Shown here: piece by piece, positions 43,339 through 51,551 of the stretch
Layout of the letters: every line of letters starts with the position of its first letter
Numbering within the stretch: the stretch's first letter is position 1
Origin: an uncultured Flavobacteriales bacterium
GTDB lineage: Bacteria; Bacteroidota; Bacteroidia; Flavobacteriales; BACL11
Assembly: GCA_905478765.1 (NCBI GenBank)
Contig: CAJQJY010000007.1
Span: 1-51,551 of the forward strand
DNA length: 51,551 bases
Direction of reading: 5' to 3'
Translations under genes and position numbers: made by a program
Notes under the pieces: model-generated
What the model was told of the DNA's origin: nothing
What the model saw: only the letters and a program-made list of their open reading frames with translations
Database searches by the model: none

Positions 43339-44786
43339 TGAGTTTAAGAGATAAATATGAAGTAGTGATTGGGCTTGAAGTCCATGCACAATTACTTACA
43401 AAAACAAAAGCATATTCTTCTGATGAGAATATTTATGGGGCTACACCCAATACAAAAACATCAGTAATTTCATTAGGCCACCCTGGAACTCTACCAAAAT
43501 CAAACGCTAAAGTTATTGAATATGCTGTTCGTTTGGGTATAGCAGTTGGTTCAGATATCAGAAAAAGAAATGAATATGCTCGTAAAAATTACTTTTATGC
43601 TGATTTACCTAAAGGATATCAAATAACACAGGACACTACACCTATTTGTAATGGTGGGATAATCACTATTAAAGATGCAGATGGAAACCCTAAAGACATT
43701 AAAATCACTAGAATTCACATGGAGGAAGATGCTGGAAAATCTATTCATGATTTAGATCCTTTCCACACTTTAGTTGATTTAAATAGAGCAGGTGTACCTT
43801 TAGTTGAGGTTGTCTCTGAACCTGACGTTAGGTCATCAGATGAAGCCTATCAATACATAAATGAAGTTAGAAAATTAGTTCGTTACCTAGATATTTGTGA
43901 TGGAAATATGGAGGAAGGATCATTAAGATGTGATGCAAATATTTCAGTAATGCTTAAAGGGGCTACAGAATTCGGAACTAAGGTTGAGGTAAAGAATATG
44001 AACTCAACAAGAAATGTAAAAAGAGCAATTGAATTTGAAATTGACAGACAAATTGAACTTTTAGATAAAGGAGGAACTATTGTACATGAAACAAGAAGTT
44101 TTAATTCTGCAAACAATACTACTATTTCCATGCGGCATAAAGAGGAGGCAAATGACTACAGATACTTCCCAGAACCAGATTTACAAGCCGTAATTGTAAC
44201 TGAAGAATATATTGCTCAAGTTAAGAGTCAACTACCACCTTTACCTAAAGAACTATACAGTAAATTTACATCTGAATACGGTTTATCAGATTATGATACC
44301 AATATACTTATAGACGAAAAAGGAGTTGCATTATATTATAATGAGCTATGCTCACATACAAAAAACTTTAAATCAGCAGCCAATTTTGTTAATGGAAGTG
44401 TAAAATCTTACCTAAATGAAAATGCCATTTCAATATCAGAATTTAGCATTTCAACTAAACAATTAGCAACACTTATTAGACTAGTTGATGATGAAAGAAT
44501 AAGTAACTCAGTTGCTACATCAAAAGTATTTCCTGCAATGTTAAGTAGCAATAAAACTGCTGAAGAAATTGCTACTGAAAATAATTGGGTGCAAGAAAGT
44601 GATAGTGATGCTTTAGGACAATATATTACTCAAGTAATTGCAAAATACCCAGAAAAAGTTGCGCAATATAAAGGAGGTAAAAAAAGGTTGATTGGTTTGT
44701 TTATGGGGGAAGTAATGAAGCTTTCAAATGGTCAAGCTGATCCTAAATTAGCAAACCAGTTACTAAAAACTGAACTAGAAAAATAA
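43338..44786 (+). CDS. gatB: Asp-tRNA(Asn)/Glu-tRNA(Gln) amidotransferase subunit B
   Basis: This is the kinase-like subunit of GatCAB, which phosphorylates and amidates mischarged Glu-tRNA-Gln (and Asp-tRNA-Asn). Motifs: VIGLEVHAQL (residues 10-19), YFYADLPKGYQI, HMEEDAGKS, NRAGVPLVEVVSEPD and MNSTRNVKRAIEFEI. A C-terminal YqeY-like tRNA-binding tail follows. At 482 residues it is complete. gatA and gatC are not in the window. It overlaps the upstream T9SS gene by one base. Confidence 0.97.
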   Translation: MSLRDKYEVVIGLEVHAQLLTKTKAYSSDENIYGATPNTKTSVISLGHPGTLPKSNAKVIEYAVRLGIAVGSDIRKRNEYARKNYFYADLPKGYQITQDTTPICNGGIITIKDADGNPKDIKITRIHMEEDAGKSIHDLDPFHTLVDLNRAGVPLVEVVSEPDVRSSDEAYQYINEVRKLVRYLDICDGNMEEGSLRCDANISVMLKGATEFGTKVEVKNMNSTRNVKRAIEFEIDRQIELLDKGGTIVHETRSFNSANNTTISMRHKEEANDYRYFPEPDLQAVIVTEEYIAQVKSQLPPLPKELYSKFTSEYGLSDYDTNILIDEKGVALYYNELCSHTKNFKSAANFVNGSVKSYLNENAISISEFSISTKQLATLIRLVDDERISNSVATSKVFPAMLSSNKTAEEIATENNWVQESDSDALGQYITQVIAKYPEKVAQYKGGKKRLIGLFMGEVMKLSNGQADPKLANQLLKTELEK

Positions 44787-44788
44787 TC

Positions 44789-45529
44789 TTGATTAAAGAA
44801 AATATATATTTTGCTTCTGACTTCCATTTAGGAAGCCCAAATCTAGAAGAAAGCCATAAGAGAGAGAAACTTATTGTAAGTTGGCTTACTTCAATTGAGA
44901 ATGATGCAAAAGTAATTTACTTAGTTGGTGATATTTTTGATTTCTGGTTTGAATACAAAAAAGTAGTTCCGAAAGGATTTGTTCGTTTACTAGGGAAACT
45001 TGCAAACCTCACTGATAACGGAACAGAAATTCACCTTTTTGTAGGTAACCATGATTTATGGATGCTTGACTATCTTGAAGAAGAAATAGGAATTACTATT
45101 CATCATAATCCTATTGTAATTGAGCAACAAAATAAGAAGATTTTTATTGGGCATGGAGATGGCTTAGGTAGTGGGGATTATTTCTACAAACTATTAAAGC
45201 AAGTTTTTACATCTAAATTTTGTCAGTTTCTATTCGCTCGTTTACATCCTAACTTTAGTATAAGCTTAGCTCATACTTGGAGTAAAAGCAGCCGTAAATG
45301 CAATGAAGTACCATTTGCTTCAAAAGAGAAAGAATTGCTTTTTGGATATTGTGAGAAAATGCAAGAAAATAATCCTGTTGATTATTATGTGTTTGGACAC
45401 AGACACATCCCTTTAGAGCTTAAGGTCGACGAAAAAGCAACGTACATTAACCTTGGAGAATGGATATCAAAAAATTCCTATGGAGTTCTGAAAGATGGAA
45501 AAATCAATCTAATAACTTATACCAAATAA
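44789..45529 (+). CDS. lpxH: UDP-2,3-diacylglucosamine diphosphatase
   Basis: This calcineurin-like metallophosphoesterase makes lipid X from UDP-diacylglucosamine, the step that precedes LpxB and LpxK. Metal motifs: SDFHLGSP (residues 10-17), GDIFDFWF, GNHDLWM, GHGDGLG and GHRHIP. No ATG is available at the beginning; TTG at 44789, 2 nt after the gatB stop, is the likely start and gives the expected IKENIYFASDFHLG. At 246 residues it is normal. Its presence in the same operon as lpxK puts two lipid A enzymes under one promoter. A terminator follows directly. Confidence 0.92.
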   Translation: MIKENIYFASDFHLGSPNLEESHKREKLIVSWLTSIENDAKVIYLVGDIFDFWFEYKKVVPKGFVRLLGKLANLTDNGTEIHLFVGNHDLWMLDYLEEEIGITIHHNPIVIEQQNKKIFIGHGDGLGSGDYFYKLLKQVFTSKFCQFLFARLHPNFSISLAHTWSKSSRKCNEVPFASKEKELLFGYCEKMQENNPVDYYVFGHRHIPLELKVDEKATYINLGEWISKNSYGVLKDGKINLITYTK

Positions 45530-45558
45530 AAAAGCCATCATTTCTGATGGCTTTTCTT
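45530..45558. terminator. Bidirectional terminator between lpxH and the M43 protease
   Basis: AAAAGCCATCA (45530-45540) pairs perfectly with TGATGGCTTTT (45545-45555) around TTTC, with A and T tracts on both sides. Confidence 0.92.
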
Positions 45559-45575
45559 TTATATTTATTTACTAC

Positions 45576-48281
45576 TTACTTAAGAATTAACTTATCTGTA
45601 AGAATCGTATTCCCATTAGAATTAACTCTTACAAAGTAGATCCCTTTATCAAGATTAGTAAGATTTGCATCAATTGACTGGTACTTACTTACTACTACTC
45701 CACTATAAAGATCCATTACTTTTGATCCTAGTATATTGATTAAAGTAACCTCAATATTTACAGCCGCAAGATTCTCAATATCAATAACTGAATTTCCATT
45801 TGTTGGGTTAGGATAAACAGATAATTTTGAATTATTTTGATTTTGTGCAGTCATTAAAGCATCAGCTTCACCAATCATAATATTATCTAAATAAAAATTA
45901 TTTGTATTTCCACTAATTACATATTCAAACTTAAAGCGAATATTATCATTTTTAAGTTGGCTTTTTGACATAATTGTATCATTCCAATCAGATGCATTAG
46001 GAACAAATCTAGTTGTATATAATCCTGAATTAGCAGCCAATAAAGCATTAATTGTTCCAAGTGATTTCCAGTCTTCACCACAATTATCAGAGTATGTAAC
46101 AATTAGTTCATTAACTGGGAAAGTATTTGCAGCAGCACCTGACCATGAAAACTTAATTGCTGGATCATTTAAATCAGATAAGTTATAAGCATCTGAAATT
46201 ATTTCTGTAGATCTTAATACTTCTCCTAATTCATCTGCATCTATCATAATAGAAGCATCACCATGAGATGCAACACCAGAATTCCATTTCCATTCTGTAA
46301 AATTACCAGCACTAAATTCCCAACCACTAGCAACATCAGTTGATTGATTAATAACCCAGTCTCCATCTAATTCAGAAGCATTTTCAAAACTATAAGAATA
46401 ATAGCCAGCATTATTTGAAGATGAATTTGATCCTACAGTAATAAATTCTTCAACTGTAGTATTTGAAATACATGTATTTGAGAAATAAGCAATATATACA
46501 GTTTTCTCAACATTTCCTCTATAGAAAAGAGTATCCATAAAGTAAGCGTCATAAGCATCAGCAGAATACCAACCAAAATAATAAGTCAGTGTGTCATATT
46601 CCCATACCAAAGTAGCTGTATTTTGAGATCCAACCACTGAATCCATTATTAAAGTTGAAAAACAATTTGTTAATCTAGCAGAAGATACTGAATCTAATAC
46701 ATCACCTTTAGGTGTGTCAAAAATTAACATAAATGTATCAAGCCCATAATAAACAGAAGAATGCTCGCCTACCATGCTATCAATTGGGATATGTGCAAAA
46801 TAAGATCCAATACTAAAAGAATCAACATCAAGATATAAATTAATATTTGTTGCATTGACAGCTTCTAATTCAGCCAGTGTACCCTGAGCTATTAATGTTG
46901 AAACTAGAGAGTCATAAGATGTTGCATTTGCAATATCTAAGTCAGCCAAAGAACTAGCTCTTGCTTCCGTCAATTCATTATATTCAACAGTCAATGTGAC
47001 ATCATAAGAACCTGCTGTAGTATATTCATGTGCAAGGAAATTCTCTCCTGAATTATCTGTATTTCCATCACCAAAATCCCATGTCATAGAATTCACATTA
47101 CCAGTACCAAACATAGTTTTATTCCCTTTTAATAGAATTGATTCACCTGCACAAATTGAAGAAGATCCACCAATAACATTAAAAGTAGCCTCTTGTGTAC
47201 AAGTAGGAGTCATATAGCCATCAGCTGTTCCGGTTAGGGCAATATTTTCATTAGACCACATATACTCTCTAAAACCTACACCTGAAGTTTGAGTTTCTTC
47301 ATCATAATTTCCATTAAGAACTTCATTCATAACAGCATTTTGACCCTTAGTAAACATAGTTACATCTGCATCATTCGAATAATCCATATAGTTTACAAAC
47401 ATCTCGCCAGCAGGATTTAATGAATCAGCTATACAACCCCAAGCTCCAGTTTGACCTGCTGGTGGAGCCAACCCAACATGATATGGAAAATTATTCAAAG
47501 TAACTCCAAAATTAGGCTCTCTTGCTGGCGGAGTGTCTTTAACTCCATCATCACCACAAACTGCATCTCCCCAAACATGCCTTAGTCCTAACCAATGTCC
47601 ACACTCATGAGTTAACGTACCTCCACTAACCATTTGAGAAGCTAATAAAACAACTCCATCAGTTGACATTGAACCGCTAAAAGGAAACTGGGCATAACCA
47701 AGAAGTGTATTCCCATCATCCTGTGGTGCAAACCTTTTAAGTGTCCAAATATTTAGATACTGATAAGAATTCCAATAACTTAATGATTTTACCGCATCTC
47801 TAGGAACTGGCTCATCAGTCAAAGTTGACCTAACTCTATTTATTCCAGTAGTAGGATTTCCGTTAGGATCCAGTTTCGCTAACCTAAACTCGACTTTTAA
47901 ATCACCTCTAACAGCAGCAAAAATATCTGGTGTTTTATTTAAAAAGTTAGCGCCTTGCCCATTAATATTTGCATTTAAAATATCTAAAGCACCTTGAATT
48001 GAAGCATCAGAAATATTTTCACTTCCTAAATCATGAATAACATGAACAACAACAGGAATAACTCTGACGCCATTCTCTTCTTTAATTGTAGTCATTTGAC
48101 TTAAAGCTTTTAAATGACTTTGCTGTAAATCTGTATTTTTACTTTCTATAGATTGGTAAAATTCTGGGAATTTATTTTTTTCATTTTCAAATGAACCTTC
48201 ATAAGTTCCACACTTTTGAGCAAAGCTAAAGTTTGCTGACAATAATGCTCCTAAAAATAATGGTAAAATTTTATTTCTCAT
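45576..48281 (-). CDS. Secreted M43-type (pappalysin-like) metalloprotease with PKD domain and T9SS tail
   Basis: I start at the ATG at 48281, which gives a signal peptide (MRNKILPLFLGALLSANFSFAQ); the earlier ATG at 48314 falls in the promoter box. The 901-residue precursor has a propeptide, then a metzincin domain with HECGHWLGLRH (His225, Glu226, His229, His235) and the Met-turn NYMDYS (Met299). A PKD domain lies near 390-435 (WDFGDGNTDNSG and GSYDVTLTVE), followed by an unclassified Ser/Asp-rich region, a MAM or jelly-roll-like region near 640-810, and a type A T9SS sorting domain (VYPNPTNGNSV, then GIYFVRV). It is expected to be secreted and to degrade proteins. It is monocistronic. Confidence 0.94.
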   Translation of the reverse strand: MRNKILPLFLGALLSANFSFAQKCGTYEGSFENEKNKFPEFYQSIESKNTDLQQSHLKALSQMTTIKEENGVRVIPVVVHVIHDLGSENISDASIQGALDILNANINGQGANFLNKTPDIFAAVRGDLKVEFRLAKLDPNGNPTTGINRVRSTLTDEPVPRDAVKSLSYWNSYQYLNIWTLKRFAPQDDGNTLLGYAQFPFSGSMSTDGVVLLASQMVSGGTLTHECGHWLGLRHVWGDAVCGDDGVKDTPPAREPNFGVTLNNFPYHVGLAPPAGQTGAWGCIADSLNPAGEMFVNYMDYSNDADVTMFTKGQNAVMNEVLNGNYDEETQTSGVGFREYMWSNENIALTGTADGYMTPTCTQEATFNVIGGSSSICAGESILLKGNKTMFGTGNVNSMTWDFGDGNTDNSGENFLAHEYTTAGSYDVTLTVEYNELTEARASSLADLDIANATSYDSLVSTLIAQGTLAELEAVNATNINLYLDVDSFSIGSYFAHIPIDSMVGEHSSVYYGLDTFMLIFDTPKGDVLDSVSSARLTNCFSTLIMDSVVGSQNTATLVWEYDTLTYYFGWYSADAYDAYFMDTLFYRGNVEKTVYIAYFSNTCISNTTVEEFITVGSNSSSNNAGYYSYSFENASELDGDWVINQSTDVASGWEFSAGNFTEWKWNSGVASHGDASIMIDADELGEVLRSTEIISDAYNLSDLNDPAIKFSWSGAAANTFPVNELIVTYSDNCGEDWKSLGTINALLAANSGLYTTRFVPNASDWNDTIMSKSQLKNDNIRFKFEYVISGNTNNFYLDNIMIGEADALMTAQNQNNSKLSVYPNPTNGNSVIDIENLAAVNIEVTLINILGSKVMDLYSGVVVSKYQSIDANLTNLDKGIYFVRVNSNGNTILTDKLILK

Positions 48282-48313
48282 ATCTAATGATTTGTTTGTT
48301 AAATTTAAGTTCA

Positions 48314-48321
48314 CAAATATA
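48314..48321 (-). promoter_or_regulatory. -7 box for the M43 protease
   Basis: The minus strand reads TATATTTG, with about 32 nt to the ATG at 48281. It excludes the in-frame ATG at 48314 as a start. Confidence 0.6.
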
Positions 48322-48367
48322 AGCTTTAAAGCTAAACAAACAACAATAATTAGAAAAATACTTTTTA

Positions 48368-49222
48368 CTAATGAATATGCTTTTCTGCATGATATGAAGA
48401 GCGAACTAAAGGGCCACTTTCAACATGCCTGAATCCTAAGGACTTTGCAATTTCTTTATATTTTTTAAATTGCTCTGGAGTAATATATTCTAAAACTGGT
48501 AAATGCTTTTTAGTAGGCTGAAGATATTGTCCAAGAGTTACAATTTGAACACCAACTTTACGTAAATCGCGCATAGTTTCAATAACTTCATCTTCAGTTT
48601 CACCAAGCCCCAACATAATGCCTGATTTAGTTTTAATACCCCCCTCATATAAGAACCTAAGCGTATCTAAACTTCTGTCATATTTAGCCTGAATTCTAAC
48701 TTTTTTTGTTAGCCTTCTTACTGTCTCTACATTATGAGAAACAACTTCAGGAGCTACATTAATAATTGGCTGAATATCTTGCAACCTGCCTTTAAAATCA
48801 GGTATTAAAGTTTCCATTGTTGTGTAAGGATTTTCTTTACGAATCTCATTGATAGTTTCTACCCATATACTCGCTCCACCGTCTTTTAAGTCATCTCTAT
48901 CAACTGATGTAATTACAGCATGTTTAACTTCCATTAATTTAACTGATCGAGCAACTTTTTTAGGTTCTAAAACATCAACAGCTAAAGGCCTGCCTGTCAT
49001 AACATTACAAAAACCACATGACCTTGTACATATATTTCCTAATATCATAAAAGTTGCAGTACCTTCTCCCCAACACTCGCCCATATTAGGACAATTACCA
49101 CTTTCACAAATCGTATGCAAATCATGAGATTTGGTAATGCCTCTTACATTCTTGTAAGCTTGCCCAGTTGGCAGCTTAACTTTTAACCATTTTGGTTTTT
49201 TCATCACTTTAGAAGTACTCAA
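48368..49222 (-). CDS. lipA: Lipoyl synthase
   Basis: This radical SAM enzyme inserts two sulfurs into octanoyl-E2 or GcvH, making the lipoyl arm that LpdA reoxidises. The auxiliary cluster motif [12 protein letters not shown] (CX4CX5C) and the radical SAM motif CTRSCGFC (CX3CX2C) are both intact, and the conserved RSSY near the C-terminus supplies the Ser ligand. At 284 residues it is normal. Either the ATG at 49222 or an internal Met (MKKPKW) six codons later could be the start. It lies 9 nt downstream of a tiny lipoprotein gene and probably shares its promoter. Confidence 0.97.
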   Translation of the reverse strand: MSTSKVMKKPKWLKVKLPTGQAYKNVRGITKSHDLHTICESGNCPNMGECWGEGTATFMILGNICTRSCGFCNVMTGRPLAVDVLEPKKVARSVKLMEVKHAVITSVDRDDLKDGGASIWVETINEIRKENPYTTMETLIPDFKGRLQDIQPIINVAPEVVSHNVETVRRLTKKVRIQAKYDRSLDTLRFLYEGGIKTKSGIMLGLGETEDEVIETMRDLRKVGVQIVTLGQYLQPTKKHLPVLEYITPEQFKKYKEIAKSLGFRHVESGPLVRSSYHAEKHIH

Positions 49223-49231
49223 TATCAGAAT

Positions 49232-49345
49232 TTAAGAGTTTGTGTTTACTTGATTACCTTGAACAACACCTGGACATGCTTTACGATTAACTACACAAGA
49301 ACTTAGTAAAGTAATCGCAAAGACAATAAAAATAACTTTTTTCAT
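49232..49345 (-). CDS. 37-residue putative lipoprotein upstream of lipA
   Basis: A short open frame encodes MKKVIFIVFAITLLSSCVVN and 17 more residues ending NTNS. The N-terminus is a clear lipoprotein signal with the lipobox LSSC (Cys17), leaving a mature peptide of only 21 residues with one further Cys. It has a -7 box 18 nt upstream and ends 9 nt before lipA. Its size keeps it below most gene-calling cut-offs. The function is unknown. Confidence 0.7.
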   Translation of the reverse strand: MKKVIFIVFAITLLSSCVVNRKACPGVVQGNQVNTNS

Positions 49346-49363
49346 TTTATAAATAGTTTGTTG

Positions 49364-49371
49364 CAAAAATA
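49364..49371 (-). promoter_or_regulatory. -7 box for the small lipoprotein and lipA
   Basis: The minus strand reads TATTTTTG, 18 nt before the ATG at 49345. Confidence 0.6.
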
Positions 49372-49391
49372 CATTTTTAAGCAAGATTATC

Positions 49392-49399
49392 TATCTTTG
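49392..49399 (+). promoter_or_regulatory. -7 box for ung
   Basis: TATCTTTG lies 10 nt before the ung ATG at 49410, back-to-back with the small-lipoprotein promoter. Confidence 0.62.
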
Positions 49400-49409
49400 A
49401 AATAAGAAA

Positions 49410-50111
49410 ATGAAATTTACTAATTTACACCTAAATAATGATTGGATAGAATTTTTGCAAGATGAACTTGAGTCAGATTCATTTAAATTAATTCTAAAAA
49501 AAGTAGATTTAGAAAGGAAAAGATTTGTCATTTTTCCAAAAAATGAATTAGTTTTTTATTGCTTTAACAAGACACCTTTGTCAAAAGTTAAGGTTGTAAT
49601 ATTGGGACAAGACCCCTATCATGGAAAAAATCAAGCACACGGACTTTCTTTTTCTGTTCCTAATAGAATTAAAAATCCACCATCATTACGCAACATCTTT
49701 AAAGAAATAAAGTCTGATTTAGAAATTCCAATATCAGAAAATGGAGACTTAACAAGCTGGGCAAAGCAAGGAGTATTGCTTTTAAATGCTATTCTTACAG
49801 TAAGAGAAAAAGAGGCTGGTTCTCATCAGAAAATGGGATGGGAGAATTATACTAATGCTGTAATTTCAAAACTATCTTCAGAGAAAGAAGGGATTATATT
49901 TTTACTTTGGGGTGCATTTGCTCAGAAAAAAGCAGATTTAATCGACTCTAAAAGACATTATATTTTACAAACTAGCCACCCCTCTCCTTTTTCAGCATAT
50001 AGAGGCTTTTTAGGATGCAAACATTTTTCTAAAACAAATGAGATACTCACAATAAATAATCAAAAACCAATTGACTGGAACTTATGCTCAGAGTCTTTAA
50101 CTTTATTCTAA
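49410..50111 (+). CDS. ung: Uracil-DNA glycosylase (family 1)
   Basis: This enzyme excises uracil from DNA at the start of base excision repair. The water-activating motif is GQDPYHG (residues 66-72, catalytic Asp68), with LLLNAILTV, the Leu-loop HPSPFSAYRGF and the family's FLGCKHFS. At 233 residues it is complete. It overlaps the downstream L,D-transpeptidase gene by 28 nt, an unusually long overlap that suggests translational coupling. Confidence 0.97.
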   Translation: MKFTNLHLNNDWIEFLQDELESDSFKLILKKVDLERKRFVIFPKNELVFYCFNKTPLSKVKVVILGQDPYHGKNQAHGLSFSVPNRIKNPPSLRNIFKEIKSDLEIPISENGDLTSWAKQGVLLLNAILTVREKEAGSHQKMGWENYTNAVISKLSSEKEGIIFLLWGAFAQKKADLIDSKRHYILQTSHPSPFSAYRGFLGCKHFSKTNEILTINNQKPIDWNLCSESLTLF

Positions 50112-50665
50112 TTTTAATTTTTTATAACACTACTTACTGCCAAGAAGATATAATACGGAAAGTAACAAATTATATTTCCACAGATTATTCTGAACTGCTT
50201 TTTGTCTCTATTGATAATCAGAAGATGTATCATATTAAAGAAGGTGCAATTGTAAAAAAATACATTATTTCATCATCAGAATATGGAACTGGAAGTGTAG
50301 ACGGAAGCAATAAAACACCTCTTGGATTACATAAAGTAAAAGAAAAACATGGAGATAACATCCCTATTAATGGCAAAATGACAGGCAGAGTTTTTTATGG
50401 TGATATGGCTACCATATACACTGATAAAACAAAAAGCATAACTGATAATGTAACATCAAGAATTTTTTGGCTTGAAGGATTAGAACAAGGAAAAAATAAA
50501 GGAGAGGGAATTGATTCATACAAACGCTACATTTATATTCACGGCACATCAGAAGAAGGAAGATTAGGAACGCCAGCATCACACGGCTGTATAAGAATGA
50601 GAAATAAAGATGTAATTGACTTGTATAAAATCATAGAAGTTGATACTTTAGTCCTCATTTTATAA
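50084..50665 (+). CDS. L,D-transpeptidase (YkuD/ErfK family)
   Basis: This periplasmic enzyme is predicted to make or exchange 3-3 peptidoglycan cross-links or attach proteins to the wall. A signal peptide covers residues 1-19 (MLRVFNFILILIFYNTTYC). The catalytic motif is SHGCIRM with His167 and Cys169, and an earlier His153 lies in YIHGT. At 193 residues it is a minimal single-domain YkuD protein without LysM or PG-binding domains. The start lies 28 nt inside ung; no later in-frame ATG would keep the signal peptide. Confidence 0.9.
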   Translation: MLRVFNFILILIFYNTTYCQEDIIRKVTNYISTDYSELLFVSIDNQKMYHIKEGAIVKKYIISSSEYGTGSVDGSNKTPLGLHKVKEKHGDNIPINGKMTGRVFYGDMATIYTDKTKSITDNVTSRIFWLEGLEQGKNKGEGIDSYKRYIYIHGTSEEGRLGTPASHGCIRMRNKDVIDLYKIIEVDTLVLIL

Positions 50666-50680
50666 TTCAAAAATTCACTT

Positions 50681-51551
50681 ATGGAATACGCTTTTTACAT
50701 CTTAATTATTGTCGGAATAGTAGCACTTTATTTAAGAAAATATTTAGTAACTGAAGATACTTCTGAGAAAGATAAAAAGAAGATTTCTGAATTAGAACAA
50801 ACTATTTCAGCAAAAGAAGAAAACATTAAAAACCTACAAAATACCTCTGAAGTTTTAAATGCTAAAATGAATTCATTTGAGCAGATAAAAACTGAAAAAA
50901 TACAAATTGAAGAAAGATTAAAACTAGTTGAGTTAGACAAAAATAATTTAAGAAATGAAAATACTAAACTAAAAAAAGAAGAAGAAAACAGAAATGAAAC
51001 TCTCAGAAAATCAATTGAATCAACAAACACATTACAAGATAGTCTTAGAGCAGAAATTGCCAGAGTTAATGACGAGCGTGTTAAAAAAGAGCAGGTAAGA
51101 TTAGAAAATATGAAACTCAAATGGGGAGAACACGAAAGGGATATTGAAAATCACATTAAAATTATCTGCAATAACCATGTTATTGAATATATCGGACAGG
51201 AAGATTTTCCTCATCCAAGAAACAAACCGGATAATTCTATTGAAATTATGGATCAACTAATTGTTTTTGATGCAAAAAGCCCAGCTAATGATGATTTAAG
51301 TAACTTTCCAAAATACATCAAATTACAAACTGAAAATCTAAAAAAATATGCAAAACATGATAATGTAAAAAAGGATTTATTTCTTGTAATTCCTTCTAAC
51401 ACACTTTCAGTAATTAACCAATTTACCTATAATATTGGTGACTACAATGTGTATATTATTACAAAAGATGCTTTGGAGCCAATAATCCTAAGCCTTAAAA
51501 AGATTGAAGAATACGAATTTGCAGATAAATTAAGTCCTGAAGAGCGAGATA
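50681..51551 (+). CDS. Partial membrane-anchored coiled-coil protein with RmuC/PD-(D/E)XK-like domain
   Basis: The frame runs from the ATG at 50681 to the window end (290 codons). Residues 4-18 are a transmembrane anchor (AFYILIIVGIVALYL), residues 28-158 form a highly charged coiled coil, and a globular domain begins near 160. It contains IEIMDQLIVFDAKSP (Asp191, then Asp197 and Lys199), the spacing of a PD-(D/E)XK nuclease core, as in the RmuC DNA recombination family, which has the same anchor/coil/nuclease order. The identity to RmuC itself is weak to my eye, so the name is provisional. The remaining C-terminus is outside the window. Confidence 0.7.
   Translation, partial: MEYAFYILIIVGIVALYLRKYLVTEDTSEKDKKKISELEQTISAKEENIKNLQNTSEVLNAKMNSFEQIKTEKIQIEERLKLVELDKNNLRNENTKLKKEEENRNETLRKSIESTNTLQDSLRAEIARVNDERVKKEQVRLENMKLKWGEHERDIENHIKIICNNHVIEYIGQEDFPHPRNKPDNSIEIMDQLIVFDAKSPANDDLSNFPKYIKLQTENLKKYAKHDNVKKDLFLVIPSNTLSVINQFTYNIGDYNVYIITKDALEPIILSLKKIEEYEFADKLSPEERD

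Noticed and set aside
45846-48281. Repetitive Ser/Asp regions of the M43 protease as a possible phage tail or toxin module
   Set aside because: The domain order signal-metzincin-PKD-T9SS tail is ordinary secreted cargo; no toxin or immunity gene is adjacent.
50728-51120. 130-codon minus-strand frame rich in Ser, Phe and Leu
   Set aside because: It is the antisense of the coiled-coil region; Lys/Glu-rich coils give long Phe/Ser/Leu-rich reverse frames.

Overview
The window is 51.5 kb of AT-rich, gene-dense chromosome from a member of the Bacteroidota, most likely the order Flavobacteriales. The evidence is: four complete secreted proteins that end in type IX secretion (T9SS) sorting domains, a GldA-type gliding ABC ATPase, a SusC-like TonB receptor, a phosphatase of the Flavobacterium PafA type, an atpDC pair without the rest of the ATP synthase genes, and promoters with the Bacteroidota -7 element TAnnTTTG in place of a sigma-70 -10 box. 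Shine-Dalgarno sequences are essentially absent. No plasmid, phage, insertion sequence or CRISPR array is visible.

Layout. 1-7.4 kb: a partial secreted adhesin-like gene (minus), a UvrD/PcrA helicase, a decayed LuxR-type response regulator, ribF, and atpD-atpC. 7.4-13.4 kb: a YiiX-like lipoprotein hydrolase, a TonB receptor preceded by a probable TPP riboswitch, dtd and rsgA, a T9SS protein and a sulfotransferase. 13.4-15.9 kb: a shortened gldA, then a 400-bp interval holding a fossil SAM-I riboswitch plus metH stub (minus) and, divergently, a SAM-II riboswitch driving metK. 15.9-20.8 kb: a large T9SS BNR-repeat protein and lpdA. 20.9-29.2 kb: one long plus-strand operon, M61 peptidase-hpt-adk-obgE-PAP2 phosphatase-PafA-like phosphatase-aroB-aroA. 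29.2-34.5 kb (minus): a yjjG-type nucleotidase, upp, a polysaccharide deacetylase-like gene, rpsT with a tRNA-Glu just upstream, a conserved hypothetical, and proS. 34.5-40 kb: a low-complexity lipoprotein, an OmpP1/FadL-like porin, a TPR protein, a zinc-ribbon coiled-coil protein and a Nif3-like protein. 40.1-45.5 kb: the operon lpxK-punA-T9SS LVIVD protein-gatB-lpxH. 45.6-51.5 kb: an M43 metalloprotease with a T9SS tail, lipA with a 37-residue lipoprotein upstream, ung, an L,D-transpeptidase, and a partial coiled-coil protein with a nuclease-like motif.

Functionally this is mainly housekeeping: nucleotide salvage (hpt, adk, punA, upp), lipid A synthesis (lpxK, lpxH), aromatic amino acids (aroBA), lipoate enzymes (lipA, lpdA), translation (proS, gatB, dtd, rsgA, obgE, rpsT, tRNA-Glu) and SAM synthesis, interleaved with T9SS cargo.

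The most interesting material is non-coding. (1) A decayed SAM-I (S-box) element and a roughly 20-codon metH remnant lie head-to-head with an intact-looking SAM-II element ahead of metK. (2) Five genes begin exactly 4 nt after a TAnnTTTG box and two more at 5-6 nt, which implies leaderless mRNAs; two of these promoters are nested in the T-tract of the upstream gene's terminator. (3) A divergent TPP-type element precedes a TonB receptor, which suggests thiamine-compound uptake. All functional calls come from reading the sequence; no database search was possible.
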